DNA of 64,000 nucleotides from Tetracentron sinense (lineage: Eukaryota; Streptophyta; Magnoliopsida; Trochodendrales; Trochodendraceae), in assembly GCA_015143295.1 (NCBI GenBank), contig CM026561.1, forward strand, positions 41,048,875-41,112,874, read 5' to 3'. Positions 11,133 through 21,713 of this stretch are shown piece by piece (the stretch's first letter is position 1; every line of letters begins with the position of its first letter). Below the pieces are notes generated by a model. That model was given only the letters and a program-made list of their open reading frames with translations. It searched no databases and was not told the origin of the DNA. A program made the translations under genes and the position numbers.

Positions 11133-11828
11133 TAGCAAAATCCTTTCGAGAATCATGTAAAATGATTTTATATAACAAAAATATCCTAAGCTTATATTTA
11201 TAATTCCTAAATTACCCCTGCAATAAGGCATGTTTTGAAGAGCTCTGATTATCTCCTACTCATAGTAATTTCTTATATATAAATTGAACACACCTTGTGC
11301 AATGCACCGAACAAAAAAATTGTGAAGAAATTATAAAAACATTTATGGACATCCAACCACAACAAATAGGATGAGAAACAAAAAAAGCTCAATCCACATG
11401 ACGAACTGGATATATATATCAACTACACCTAAGCATTGAAACATGAAATAACAATTTAATAGATAAATATTTTAAATTTCATAAGAAAGACAAATAGAAA
11501 ATATGAACATGAAGCATCAAAAAATTAGTAGTGACCACAATTACAGACAAAAAGCAAGTTTTCCTTCATGGAAGAAATTAATAACGAAAAGTGGCATGCA
11601 ATGTAATTTTGTATTGATATCTTACAATAAATAAATTGTGGATATTATCTTCTCAAATACTATATACATTTCAGGTCTCATACTTAAATGAAGAATGAAA
11701 GAAAATACTTCATTCATCCAACCATCAACAACGAAGACCTCTCTATGATAAAATCCACAATTATCACATACAACATACCCTTAACAGTAGTTACAAGCAA
11801 TTCATTAGAGAAATTTCATCAACTACAA

Positions 11829-11871
11829 TTGTATTAAAAAAAAAAAATTGGGGGGGGGGGGGGGGGGGGGG
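11829..11871. repeat. Homopolymer pair, A-run then 22 G
   Basis: A run of twelve or more A, then TT, then 22 consecutive G ending at 11871. The length invites sequencing or assembly error, so the exact count is unreliable. Confidence 0.8.
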
Positions 11872-12249
11872 TGACAGTATTAGATGTCATTAAAAAAAAA
11901 TTAAAATTGTTGCAGTCAGTAGACTTCGCTCATTTTTGCCTTAGGTGATATTATAAACAAGGGTGGCTGGACTATTCAAATCAACCAAATTTGGTTGATT
12001 TGAATGAGCAATCTATCAGAGGATGGGGTCTTTGAAGCACCAGAGACTTTGGGGCTGTTTGGAATGGGATAGGGTACGACATGGACTTACAGTGGGGGTC
12101 GGAGCTTCACGGGGACTGTGATCGGAGCTTGGCGGTGGCGTTGCTTGGCACTGGACGGCGGCGGTCGTCAGAGCTGGGAGGAGAAGGAGAGAGAGAGAGG
12201 CGCGGTAGAGAAGAGAAAAGGGGGGGGAAAATGAAGTTTCACGGGTTAG

Positions 12250-12541
12250 GAACACGGGAAATATCAAATTCAGTATTAGACATGGAAATATTTCCGTGTC
12301 TAATGATAATTAAATATAGACACGGAAATATTTCCATCCCTAAAATCCAAACCCGTGTCTAATACTATTAGACATGGAAAAAATTCCGTCTCTAATAAAT
12401 ATATTATCCAGTAACCCTATTATCATCATTAGATACGGAACATTAGAGACTGAAATATTTTCGTGTCTGTAAATGGTTATTAGACACGGAATAATTTCTA
12501 TGTCTAATATCCCGTATCTATCCGGTAGATTTCTTGTAGTG
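12250..12541. repeat. Palindromic subterminal repeats and terminus of the CACTA element
   Basis: The motif TTAGACACGGAAATATTTCC and its complement occur about eight times in both orientations, often as a palindrome, within 300 bp of the element end at 12541. In En/Spm elements such subterminal repeats are the binding sites of the TNPA-like protein. They end directly at the terminus TTTCTTGTAGTG. Confidence 0.85.
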
Positions 12542-12689
12542 TATCCGACGTATCTTCCCCATAAAAATAGGCGTCTCTGTGGGAAACCTCTCTTTGGTCT
12601 TTTTGCCTTCTATCTTTGTCTTAGTTCTGGTACTAAAATCCTTTGAGGAATATGACTACCAACGACCAACCCTAAGACGTTCAATCCCA

Positions 12690-13600
12690 ATTTTAATTGT
12701 TCATCAAGATGATGGAGCAACAACGAGATACTCAGAATCAGCTTGGTACATCTCAAAAAAATATCCAGCAACGTCTAAATTCTGTTAAGGATCAAGCTCA
12801 AAGAGCAATTCATCAAAATCTTGATGAATAAGTACTTGTTTCTCATATCCAACCTTGTTCTTGCCCCTAGACTCATCATCAAATTGTACCTCAATATAAT
12901 TCGGATTTCCTAGATATACCTTAGTCCTCTCCACCTACTCCTTTCACTGGTATAACTACTAATGAGGTACGAGCCCTCATTCAAACTAAGAGAGAAACTT
13001 ACTTGAACATGACCAGTTGTAGTAAGGCTGACCAAACTGCACGTCAAGTTCTTCGCGTGAGACGTGTAAAACTTCTCCTTTACTGCTACTATCTTTCAAT
13101 CAGTACCCACAAGAAGTCCATACCCCTAAATTCATTATTTTTTTTTATCGGGGCAACGGACCCTGTTGACCATCTTTTTCATTACCATCAGTCTATGACT
13201 TTGCATGAGCAAGATGATGCTCTCATGTGTCGTATCTTCCCTTCGAACTTGCAGTCCCGAACACTGGACTGGTGCCATCGTCTTCTTATTGGATCTCAAG
13301 AATTTGGGCATGTTAAGGTCAGCTTTCATCTCTCGATACACTGCTAATCAACTAAAAATGGCTGATGTTGATTCTCTGGTCACTTTGAGAATGAAACCTA
13401 CAGAGTCTCTTCAAGATTTTGTTCAGGAATTTCGAGACGAAGTACAATCACTAGGCATTAATTGTGATGATCGGACTATTAATGCATTTAAGAAATCATT
13501 ACCAGTAGGATCTCTTCTGTATGAATCGTTAATCAAAACTCGTCTAGAGGAGCTGGACAATTTATTGACTAAAATTGCTAGGTACACGCGTGTAGCCTAA
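12690..13600 (+). pseudogene. Gypsy-type gag fossil
   Basis: Two neighbouring frames together show the hallmarks of the retrotransposon gag family (PF03732-type) of Ty3/Gypsy elements. One has DPVDHLFHYHQSMTLHEQDD followed by the conserved SRTLDWCHRL block. The next has TLRMKPTESLQDFVQEFRDE and LDNLLTKIARY. It is broken, with about two breaks, and no protease, reverse transcriptase or integrase follows. Its LTRs are not recognised. It lies immediately beyond the CACTA terminus at 12541, so the CACTA element may have inserted in or next to it. It looks old. Confidence 0.75.
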
Positions 13601-16126
13601 ATTATTAATTCACTTCTAGGGGTATTTTTGTAAATTCCTATTTGAAGGGTATTTTGGTAATTTTACTTTTGAGTGTTTGGCCATGATAATTAAACCAATT
13701 TGAGATTAGAATTACTTAATGAGAATAATGCACAAACCTGGTTTAGTTAGAGCTCGAAACCAAACACAATTAGTAATGACATTTCAGTATATAATGTGTA
13801 GGGTTAGTATATAAGCAAAGAGAAAAACCTAATTAGTTATTTTAATCAGAAAACCTAATCTTTGGAGGAGAGAATGTGTTGAAGAAAAGGAAGCCGGTGG
13901 CTATGCTTTTGGAAGATCAGTTAGAGGTTCGAGATCAGGATTTGAGGCTCAAAGTTCAAGATTATCGAATAGAGTGGTTTGATTCCTTAGAGGCGATCTT
14001 TTTTGGGGTGGATTTACCTCATTTTAACCGTAACTTATGAAGAAAATGCAAGTGAATACTCCACTCTTGGTTTAGATTTGGTTTCTATTGTGATTTTGCA
14101 ATTAAATAAACATTGTTGGAATGCTTAGATAGTCCTGGATTGAAATAGTATGTTAATCTCAAATGTTTTTGTTTTTTGAGATATCTAGATTGTTATTAAT
14201 GTTGTATCATGATCTCATACATGTTAGAGTAATATCATATTGCTTTTATGTTTGAAAATCATGTTAAATTTGATTTATAAAAATTAGTTATAATTCCATA
14301 TCTTATTAGTTAATTTATTAGATGGTTGAAAGCGGTGTTACAAATCTCATTCTCAGGTTTTTATCGGTTGAAGTTTTTCTCGGGAGATTTTCAAATATAG
14401 AATATTGATAATGTTCTTTTTATTACATCATTATCCTTTAATTAAAGATCATTATTATAGGATTCCGATGTAAAACTTGCATAATGCACATAAAGTCGTA
14501 CATTTTCATAATTCTACTATGTAGTATGCATTAGTAAGGATCTAATGCATCTCACGCATGTCTCGTGCAAGCCAAATGACAATTGGGCTCATTGCGTCTT
14601 CTTTAATCTTGTAAGAAGCCCAATGGATCATGGAACATCAAAGGAGCTAGAACTCTTGGATAATTCATAGAACAAACAAATCATTGGACTTAAAGTTTCA
14701 TCACTTGCAACCATTTGATCTTAATCAAAGAGCATCAAGGTCATCATTACTTAAAATCTCAAGACACCCAAAAGTTAATACACAAAGACTTTTTAAAGCT
14801 ATAGCCCACTTAATGAGCCTACATAGCCCATCATTTTGGATCTCTCACCATACTTGTCATTCTTTATTTAATGCATACAATATATCTGTTGGCGAACTGT
14901 CATCTTTCCTTTGAAATTGGATGAGAGAAGAGGTGTGCATGTGGGCATAAAAGGAGAGAGTTTTCTCTCACTTGGAGCTATCTACGTCTCTTTTTTTTGG
15001 TGTAGTCGATGTTCTTCATCTTGTTTTCTATTCTCCTTGTAAAATTAGAGAGCATCATGCTCTTCTAAACACTTAGCTAAGGCTAGAGAAGAGGCTCTCC
15101 CCCTCCTTTTGTCATCTTCATGAGTGTGTACTCCATGTTTTGAGAGCTATAATTTCCAGATTTTTCTTTTTACTATTTTGTTGTATTTGATTTATGTTTT
15201 CAAGTTGCATATCATATATGTTTCTTAGTTAACAATTTCATGTTCAATAGATTAAAGTTCTTTTTATTTGCATCTTGTGTGAGACAATTTGTTGTCTCTT
15301 TTGATCTTTTGTATCAAGTACCCTAAATGCTTAGGATTCACCTATTGCAATCACCTCACCTACAGAGTTCTAGTCTTGGTTCTTATAGTTTAGAAGGACC
15401 TTGGTGGAGGAGAATATATCATTTTAGTTATTGTTTATGTGCTTACATTATTAGTTTCTTGATGTAGAGAAATTCTCTAGTCGTCACTACTTACTTTTGA
15501 TTTTCATACACTTGATGGAACAAATGGAAGGGTTAGGCCAAATCTTGATGTCTTAGCCTCCCATATCCATATATTTCTCCTACTAAAATTTATCACCACT
15601 CCGGTGAAACAAACTTACACACTTGTTACTTGCTTACACTTCATCTCACTTTATTTTCACACACACTTGTCATTTTTCACCTCACACACAAGTAGTAGTA
15701 CTTGTCCCTCTTGTTTTCCAAGTCAATCCTTGTGGGTTCGACCATGGGTTTTCCATGATTTTATTACTTGCACTACACTACACTTTGACTACCCTAGTAA
15801 CACTCACAAACATGTTACACTAAACTTTGATGTCTAGGATTTGTTGCATTTGTCATGTCATCCATGAGAGATATATTATTGTATTTTCTTCTTTAGAGTG
15901 TACACAATCAAAGTCGTAGCAAGTATTTTTCGGGTATTTGTTGCCTAAATCTCGGCAATAATTAAAATAATAATTTAAATTACAAAAAATAGTAATAAAT
16001 ATCAACAATTTATAAATTCATCAAACTCGATGAATCACGTAAATCCATGTCTTTGTTCTTGATCTCTTTTTTTTCTTGACTATTTTCCAAGTTTTATTGC
16101 TCGATCTTTTAAAATAAATATACAAA
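13601..16126. other. No gene recognised; possible LTR-derived sequence
   Basis: There is no credible coding frame. A TATA-like AGTATATAAGCAAAG sits at about 13807-13821. The phrase CCTTGTGGGTTCGACCATGG near 15730 resembles a motif seen close to LTRs of large plant Gypsy elements. I therefore suspect retrotransposon-derived sequence, but no paired LTRs, primer site or domains can be shown. Confidence 0.3.
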
Positions 16127-17340
16127 TTTCTAAAGGCCAAACAACAAAGCATAATGACTACATGGTAAATACCTGTTTCAAAATTTTGTTCACAATGTCG
16201 CAAAATTTAGTTTCAAAGAAGGTAAAATATCATACACCTCTAGGCTCAGAGCTAGGGGCAAGGGGGCATGTGCCCCCTAAACTTCTGAAAAACAAAGATA
16301 AAATAAAATTTATAGGGGCATAGCCATGGGGCATGGGATGCAGCAGCCCCTTAACTTTAATTTTTTTTAAAATGTTAGTTTAATATGGACATAGCCATAA
16401 GGCTTGGGGGCAGCTACCCTCCAACTTTTGAAAAAAAAATCTTTTATACTATGTCATTTAATTATTTAATATCGCATAGTCATGGGACAAGGGGGCAAAT
16501 GTCCCCCCGAAAATATATATATATTTTTAAAAAAAATTTATACTATGTTGTTTAGTTATTTCATAGGACATGGAAACAACTGCCCCCATGAACTTTTAAA
16601 AATAAACTATTTGTATATTATGTATTTAACTATTTAACGGACATAGCTACGGGGTAAGAGAACAATTGCTCAATAAACAAAGAGAAACAATACCCACAGG
16701 ATATGTAATAGATGAAAATGGCCCATGAACTTAACTGCCAAACAATTTCATACGGCTCTAATTATTCTCTAAAATTCTATCAACAATTACTAACATTTTC
16801 AATCAACTACCGCTTGCCCCTACAAGAAATACTAGCTCCTCCCCTACACACCTTGCTCTAGTGGTGGCAGTCTATCCCTGTAGGAGGTGGACTCAATTTT
16901 GAGTCTTGAGGTGTGGCTGTTAAAAGGCTCACCCTCGCACTAACTTAACTGGAACATATTCTAATCAAACTAACCTAGGTTACAGTCTAATTGTCATGAC
17001 ATGTACCAAAAAAATTATAAATTTATCCAAAGTTCACTATTTTTTTATTTAAGATTTCATATCCAATCTTAATTTTTGGCTCATATTGTTGAACATTTGA
17101 GGGACTTTGCTTCTGGCCAAATTATAAAGGGAACAAAGTTGGGAATATTCCCAAAATTTATATTTTGGGCAAAAATAATTTAAGAAGCATTAAGAACCCA
17201 TTATGAAATTGTTCTCTTACATTAGTTATACTTTATTAATTACGTGTTTACATAAATGACTTAAAATAAGATTAACGTATGTGGTTTTTCTTTGTTAACT
17301 ACATAATTTTTTTAGCTATTTACATAAAATTAAGAAAGGG
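16127..17340. repeat. Segmental duplication, copy 1
   Basis: Blocks of this stretch recur in the same order at 19120-20600. Examples are CAAAGCATAATGACTACATGG (16146) versus a near match at 19143, the GGTGGACTCAATTTTGAGTC block (about 16886) versus 19298, and CTCTTACATTAGTTATACTT (about 17213) versus 20459. Identity by eye is roughly 80-85%. This copy additionally contains a tandem array (16240-16700) absent from copy 2. Confidence 0.75.
16240..16700. repeat. Tandem array, unit about 110-120 bp
   Basis: Each unit contains a purine-rich CATAGCCATGGGGCA/AAGGGGGCA block, a complementary GCCCCC..AACTTTT block, and a spacer like TATACTATGTCATTTAATTA. About four or five degenerate units can be counted, so each unit also holds a small internal hairpin. 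No coding content. Confidence 0.6.
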
Positions 17341-18300
17341 TTTTTTGCAAAAACACCCCTAACTTTTCAGCTATATGTAAATACCCCTTATGTTTTGTGA
17401 TTTTGCATTATGGTCCATTAACTTTTAAAACTTTTGCAAATCCACCATTCCATCCAAAAGTTGGTTAACAAATGTTAAATTTTTTATGAGATGGCCTTTT
17501 TGACCTTATTTTAATTTTAAGGAGATTTGTAACAACTTTTCACAAGAGAAGTGCTTGGATCCCACTAACTGTGGTTAAGATTCAGTCACCCCAAAGATTC
17601 ATCAATTTAACCTTGGTTTTTAGGAAAAAAATATTAACTTTAGGTTGACTATGTTTAACCACGGTTAAAGGGGGCTCTACAAGCCGCCATGTGTCCCTTT
17701 TAAAACTCTTAATTGTGGTTAAAATTCATTCACCCCTAGGATTAATTCATGCATCTAACCTTGGTTTTTAGTAGAAAAAATATTAAACTTAAATTGATTA
17801 TGCTTAACCACAGTTAAAGGATGCTCTACAAGCCTCCATGTGTCCCTTTTGATACACATTAACTATGGTTAAGATTCATTCGCCCCTAAAGTTCAGGCAT
17901 CTCTCCTTGGTTTATAGAATAAATTGATTGTGCTTAGCCACAGTTAAAAGGAGGCTCTACAAGCCGCCATGTGTCCCTTTCAACATTCACTAACTATAGT
18001 TAAGATTCACTCACCCTTAGGGTCCATCCATCTTACCTTGATTTTTAAAAAAAAATATTAAGCCTAGGTCGATTAAGCTTAACCCCAATTGAAGGGGGAT
18101 AAATGGGACACATGGTGACTTATACAAGCGTTTGTGTTTCGTCCAACTCATTAAAAGAAAGTTAAAAATGTCATTTCATACAAAATTTAACAACCATTAA
18201 CTAACTTTTGAATGGAAGGGTGGATTTGCAAAGTAATTTAAAATTTAGTGGACTATAATGCAAAATTTAACAACCGTTAACTAAATTTTATTTCGAATCT
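17335..18300. mobile_element. Long-inverted-repeat element enclosing a tandem array
   Basis: The left arm (about 17345-17520) includes TTTTGCATTATGGTCCATTA and CAAATCCACCATTCCATCC. Their inverted counterparts lie at about 18190-18275 (GGATTTGCAAAG, TGGACTATAATGCAAAA). The arms match at roughly 80%. The right arm lacks the outer part of the left one, so the element looks truncated or rearranged. Its middle is the array at 17570-18130. Style and composition resemble Mutator-like elements, but I do not find a 9 bp target duplication. Confidence 0.55.
17570..18130. repeat. Tandem array related to the fold-back MITE at 4066-4437
   Basis: Four units of about 130-160 bp start at about 17577, 17709, 17870 and 17998. 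Each contains TTAAGATTCA(C/T)TCACCCCTA, an A/T tract, TTAACCACAGTTAAAGG, and CTCTACAAGCC.CCATGTGTCCCTTT. The combination 'TAAGATTCACCCACCCCTAAGG' type block plus 'GTGTCCCTTTTGACA' type block is the same as in the arms of the MITE at 4066-4437. The array is therefore built from MITE-arm sequence. Confidence 0.75.
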
Positions 18301-18579
18301 AAAAAAGAAAGAAAATTGCTAAGATTAGGGTTTTGACCTTTTACAGTGTGTTCTTTAGCCTCGTACACAAACTTCTAAGCTCTCACTGTGTGCACATGTT
18401 TTGTTTTATTTTCATATCACCTTTCGAACAGTCGAAACCATAGCTTTCTCCTAATATAAAATTATTTTTCTAACACATTGGACGGGTCGTAGCAACAGGT
18501 GTTGCACACCTATAGTAAGTGTTCCAAAATCTGCGTTTGGGCCTAGCACTCCTCAAAACGAGGGAAAAAAAGGAGGGGT

Positions 18580-18930
18580 AGAGATTTTGCTGGCCTCTAT
18601 TTTTTTTTCTCCAATAAAGGTAACATACACAGGCAAAACACACGCACACACAGACCACCAAAAGGTTGAGCCCAACAAATCTCACCAAAATGACTTACTC
18701 TTGATGTGATGAGATGAGAGGGAGGAACCTTAAGTGATCTCACGGTTATGGATAGCTAGCCAATGTGGGACCAAATTGAGTAACTCCAACCGTCCAACTC
18801 TAAGGGAAGTATAACCCAACGATTTTTTCGGTAAAGGTAACGCACACCATGCACAGGTCAAACACACCCACACCTATGGACCAATGGACTTATCGAAGGT
18901 TGAGCCCAACACATTTCATCAGAAGGGTCA
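18580..18930. repeat. Imperfect direct repeat of about 110 bp
   Basis: The block TAAAGGTAACATACACAGGCAAAACACACGC…AGGTTGAGCCCAACAAAT at about 18616-18690 recurs at about 18832-18920 as GTAAAGGTAACGCACACC…AGGTTGAGCCCAACACAT. The phrase is not a recognised gene or transposon end; it may be two copies of a small repeat. Confidence 0.6.
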
Positions 18931-19119
18931 GACTCTTAACACTTTAGGGTTGGGCCCATCCAAAAGTGTTCTATCTTCTTCGCCATTAAAAAAAGAAAAG
19001 AAAAAAGAGTGTAATGGTTTTGTTTTACAGCAACAGTTGAAACAAAAAATGAGTGAAATACTGAACTCAGCAAAAGGTTAAAAATGATCTCTGGCATTAA
19101 ATGGTATAGACACTTAACC

Positions 19120-20600
19120 AATTTCTAAAGGTCATAACAACAAAGCATAATGACTGTATGGCAAAGACCATGTTTCAAAATTTTAATCATCGAAAAATTT
19201 AGTTTCAAAGAAGCTAGAATATTTCTTCCCCAAAAACAAAAGCTAGAATATCACTCCCTGGTTCCTCCAGTGTGGCACTCTGTATCCCCAGAGCAGGTGG
19301 ACTAGGTTTTGTCTTGAGGTGTGCCGGTTGAAAGGCCTGCCATCATAGTGACTTAACTAGACTAGAACATATATTAACCAAATTAACCTGAATTACAGCC
19401 TAACCCATGGTTGTTAAATCCTTATGATTTGCATTTCACATCCTACAATTTGAATCGAATCGTGGGTAAAATGATTCAAATCACATGTGAAAATCTTAAT
19501 TGGGTAAATCTCATTTGATTTACAATTCAAATTGCGATTCAAATCGTATAATTCATACAATTGGAGCATAAACCCCTTTTTACGGACCAATACTTCAAAA
19601 ATATATTTTTAAAATAATTTTTATTCTTTCAATTTTCTATAGGTATTTTATGTTTTCTACAAAGATAAAAGAAACAAAAAAAACTTGTGTTAGGGACATA
19701 CCAAAACCCCTATTTCAATTTTCTCTATGTTGTTGTGAAACAGAAAAAAATAGAAGGAAGAGAGAAGAAAAGAGAAAGAAGAAACAATAAAGAGGGTGGA
19801 GTTGAAAAATTGGACTCTGGAATTACTTGAGTTTATTCTATTAGTCTTTTTAATTGTGTAAATCTTTAATACTGATCTCATACAATATGATTATATGAGT
19901 TTACTTTTGTTAATTTCTTTTTGGTGATATTGAGGTTTATGTTTCGTTTTATAGAATTTATTCACATTTTGTATAATGTATGCACTGAAATGTTCATTAC
20001 CTTCTTTTAAAAAAAGTTATCCTTCTTTTAAAAAAAGTTATGAATGAAATCTTTTAAACAATGAATCATTCCATTTTTTTTGATTTATTAAGTATTTTTT
20101 ATTTCTAAATAATTTTCTAAAACTGAATCTACAATTTACTATTTGAATCACGATTTAAATCAAATCGGTCTTAAAATGATTTTATGATTCGATTACGATT
20201 TAGTAACCTTGGCCTAACCAAGTGACAAGTACCAAAATATATATATATATATATATATAACTTAGTCCAAAGTTCACTTTTAAAAAAAGATAATTCATGT
20301 CCAATCTTAAATCTGGGTTCATAATTTAGAACATTTGAAGTTCTTAGTTCCAGCCAAATTGTAAGGCATTTTTTTGGGGGGGAAGGAAGAGATATTCCCA
20401 AATTTAGTAACTTCACAAAAATAATTTTAAAAAAAACAAGAACCCTTTATAAATTGTTCTCTTACATTAGTTATATTTTATTAATTAGGTTTTTACATAA
20501 ATAATGTAAAATAAGATTGGCATGTGATTTTTCTTTGTTAACTACACAATTCTTTTAGCTATTTACATAAATCTAAGAAAATATTGAAAAAAATTGAAAG
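19120..20600. repeat. Segmental duplication, copy 2, split by a hAT element
   Basis: This is the partner of 16127-17340. The sequence up to 19405 matches copy 1 up to about position 16995, and the sequence after 20211 resumes the match. The 806 bp element in between is therefore an insertion made after the duplication. A (TA)n run sits at 20238-20260 just after the insertion. Confidence 0.75.
19406..20211. mobile_element. Non-autonomous hAT element with perfect 8 bp target duplication
   Basis: The left end reads CATGGTTGTTAAATCC and the right end GATTTAGTAACCTTG, an imperfect terminal inverted repeat. It is flanked by the direct repeat GCCTAACC (19398-19405 and 20212-20219). An 8 bp duplication fits the hAT superfamily. 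Subterminal AATCG/CGATT blocks repeat on both sides. The only open frame (19690-19881 on the minus strand) is low-complexity and not a transposase. Confidence 0.85.
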
Positions 20601-21713
20601 TTCATTTATTTCCCTTGAAACTTTCAAAATACCGATTCTTAGTTTTGGTTCAATAAAAATCAATTTGGCTGAAAGGTCATTGTCGAAAAACCAATAATAA
20701 TAGACAGGAAGTTACAAATACTGAATAGAGCAAGTCTTGAATCATTAATACCCAAAAAAAAAGTATTGAAACAGACAGGAACAAAGAAATATATGCAAAT
20801 GCGATAAATGCAAAACCCATATAGTTGGAATAAGGTACTGATAATGATTGACAGATAGAAATTAGTTCAGTCATGACCCAAAACTGTAAGATAAAGAATC
20901 ATCTATTTGGAATGGTTGCTTGGACTTGCCCTTATGGCACCTTAGCAGCAAACTTAAGTCTGGCTGTGTGTGTGCGTTAGTTACATAATATCATTTCAAC
21001 CCAAAAAAAAAAGGATTGACAACGGTGAGAATAAAGGGAAAAATACAGATCTAAACTTACCTCAACACTACCAGGACCACCAGCGTAGAGAATGAACAGA
21101 GCAATAAAGTCTATATAGATACGTAGTCTGACCCATCTAGTCAGTGAGTAACTATGCCTTCTATAACCTATGAACTGGGGGGCAAATTCTGAAGACTAGT
21201 ATTTTTGTGAAAAGGAGCAGTCAGTGATCAACCCAAAATGGCATATGATCCAAACTCTATAATTTTGTATCATAAAGATCAAGACCCACTTGTATCTCAA
21301 TGTATTTCCCAGTTCCCATCAGCCCTAAGCAAATATAGTTATAGACTCTTCTCATCAATCTCCAGATCACAAAATAATCTCGTAATATTACAATGCATTT
21401 TAAAGCTAGAGTTCTGCATAATTAAAACTTGTGTCCAACTATCTGAACCCATTCATTATGATAAAAGTATATAGTAAAATATTTACAACATAGGCTTCCG
21501 GTTTCTGAGTGCATGATCCCGTTGTGGCATTAATGATTTAATATGATTGTGATTTGAGGGGCCAAAAAGTGATACATAAGGTATAAACTAAATAAAGGGT
21601 GGAAAAAAGGGGAAAAAATCAAAAGGAACCTAAATTTCTCCTACAAAAATTTCAAACTGAGCAAGCGGGTTATTACTCCGAAAAAATCACGCAAGGCAGT
21701 CTGGTCAATATTT
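20601..21713. other. Downstream flank and probable 3' UTR of the GFA2-like gene
   Basis: No gene or transposon end is recognised. The part just below 21714 should contain the 3' untranslated region of the minus-strand DnaJ gene. I see no single convincing AATAAA signal, so the transcript end is not set. Confidence 0.4.

Larger units (their letters stand above)
6300..12541 (-). mobile_element. Decayed CACTA (En/Spm) DNA transposon
   Basis: The right edge on the plus strand reads TTTCTTGTAGTG, so the minus strand begins CACTACAAGAAA at 12541, the canonical CACTA terminus. Next to it lie palindromic subterminal repeats (12250-12530). The minus-strand coding pieces run in the order expected for the TNP2-type transposase: transposase-associated domain (9658 downward), TNP2 core (9050-7380), conserved C-terminal part (7252-6974) and DUF4216-like end (6692-6438). 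The 2.6 kb between terminus and first exon holds two hairpin MITEs and an A12/G22 homopolymer. The matching left terminus is not found, so the left edge given is only the end of recognisable coding sequence. Confidence 0.8.

Noticed and set aside
12016-12267. 83-codon minus-strand frame in a GC-richer patch
   Set aside because: It has no domain, sits against the CACTA subterminal repeats and is better explained as the element's GC-rich untranslated leader.
16800-16830. Possible left CACTA terminus (CCCTACAAGAAATACT)
   Set aside because: It lacks the CACTA start, lies on the wrong side of the known terminus and has no subterminal repeats.
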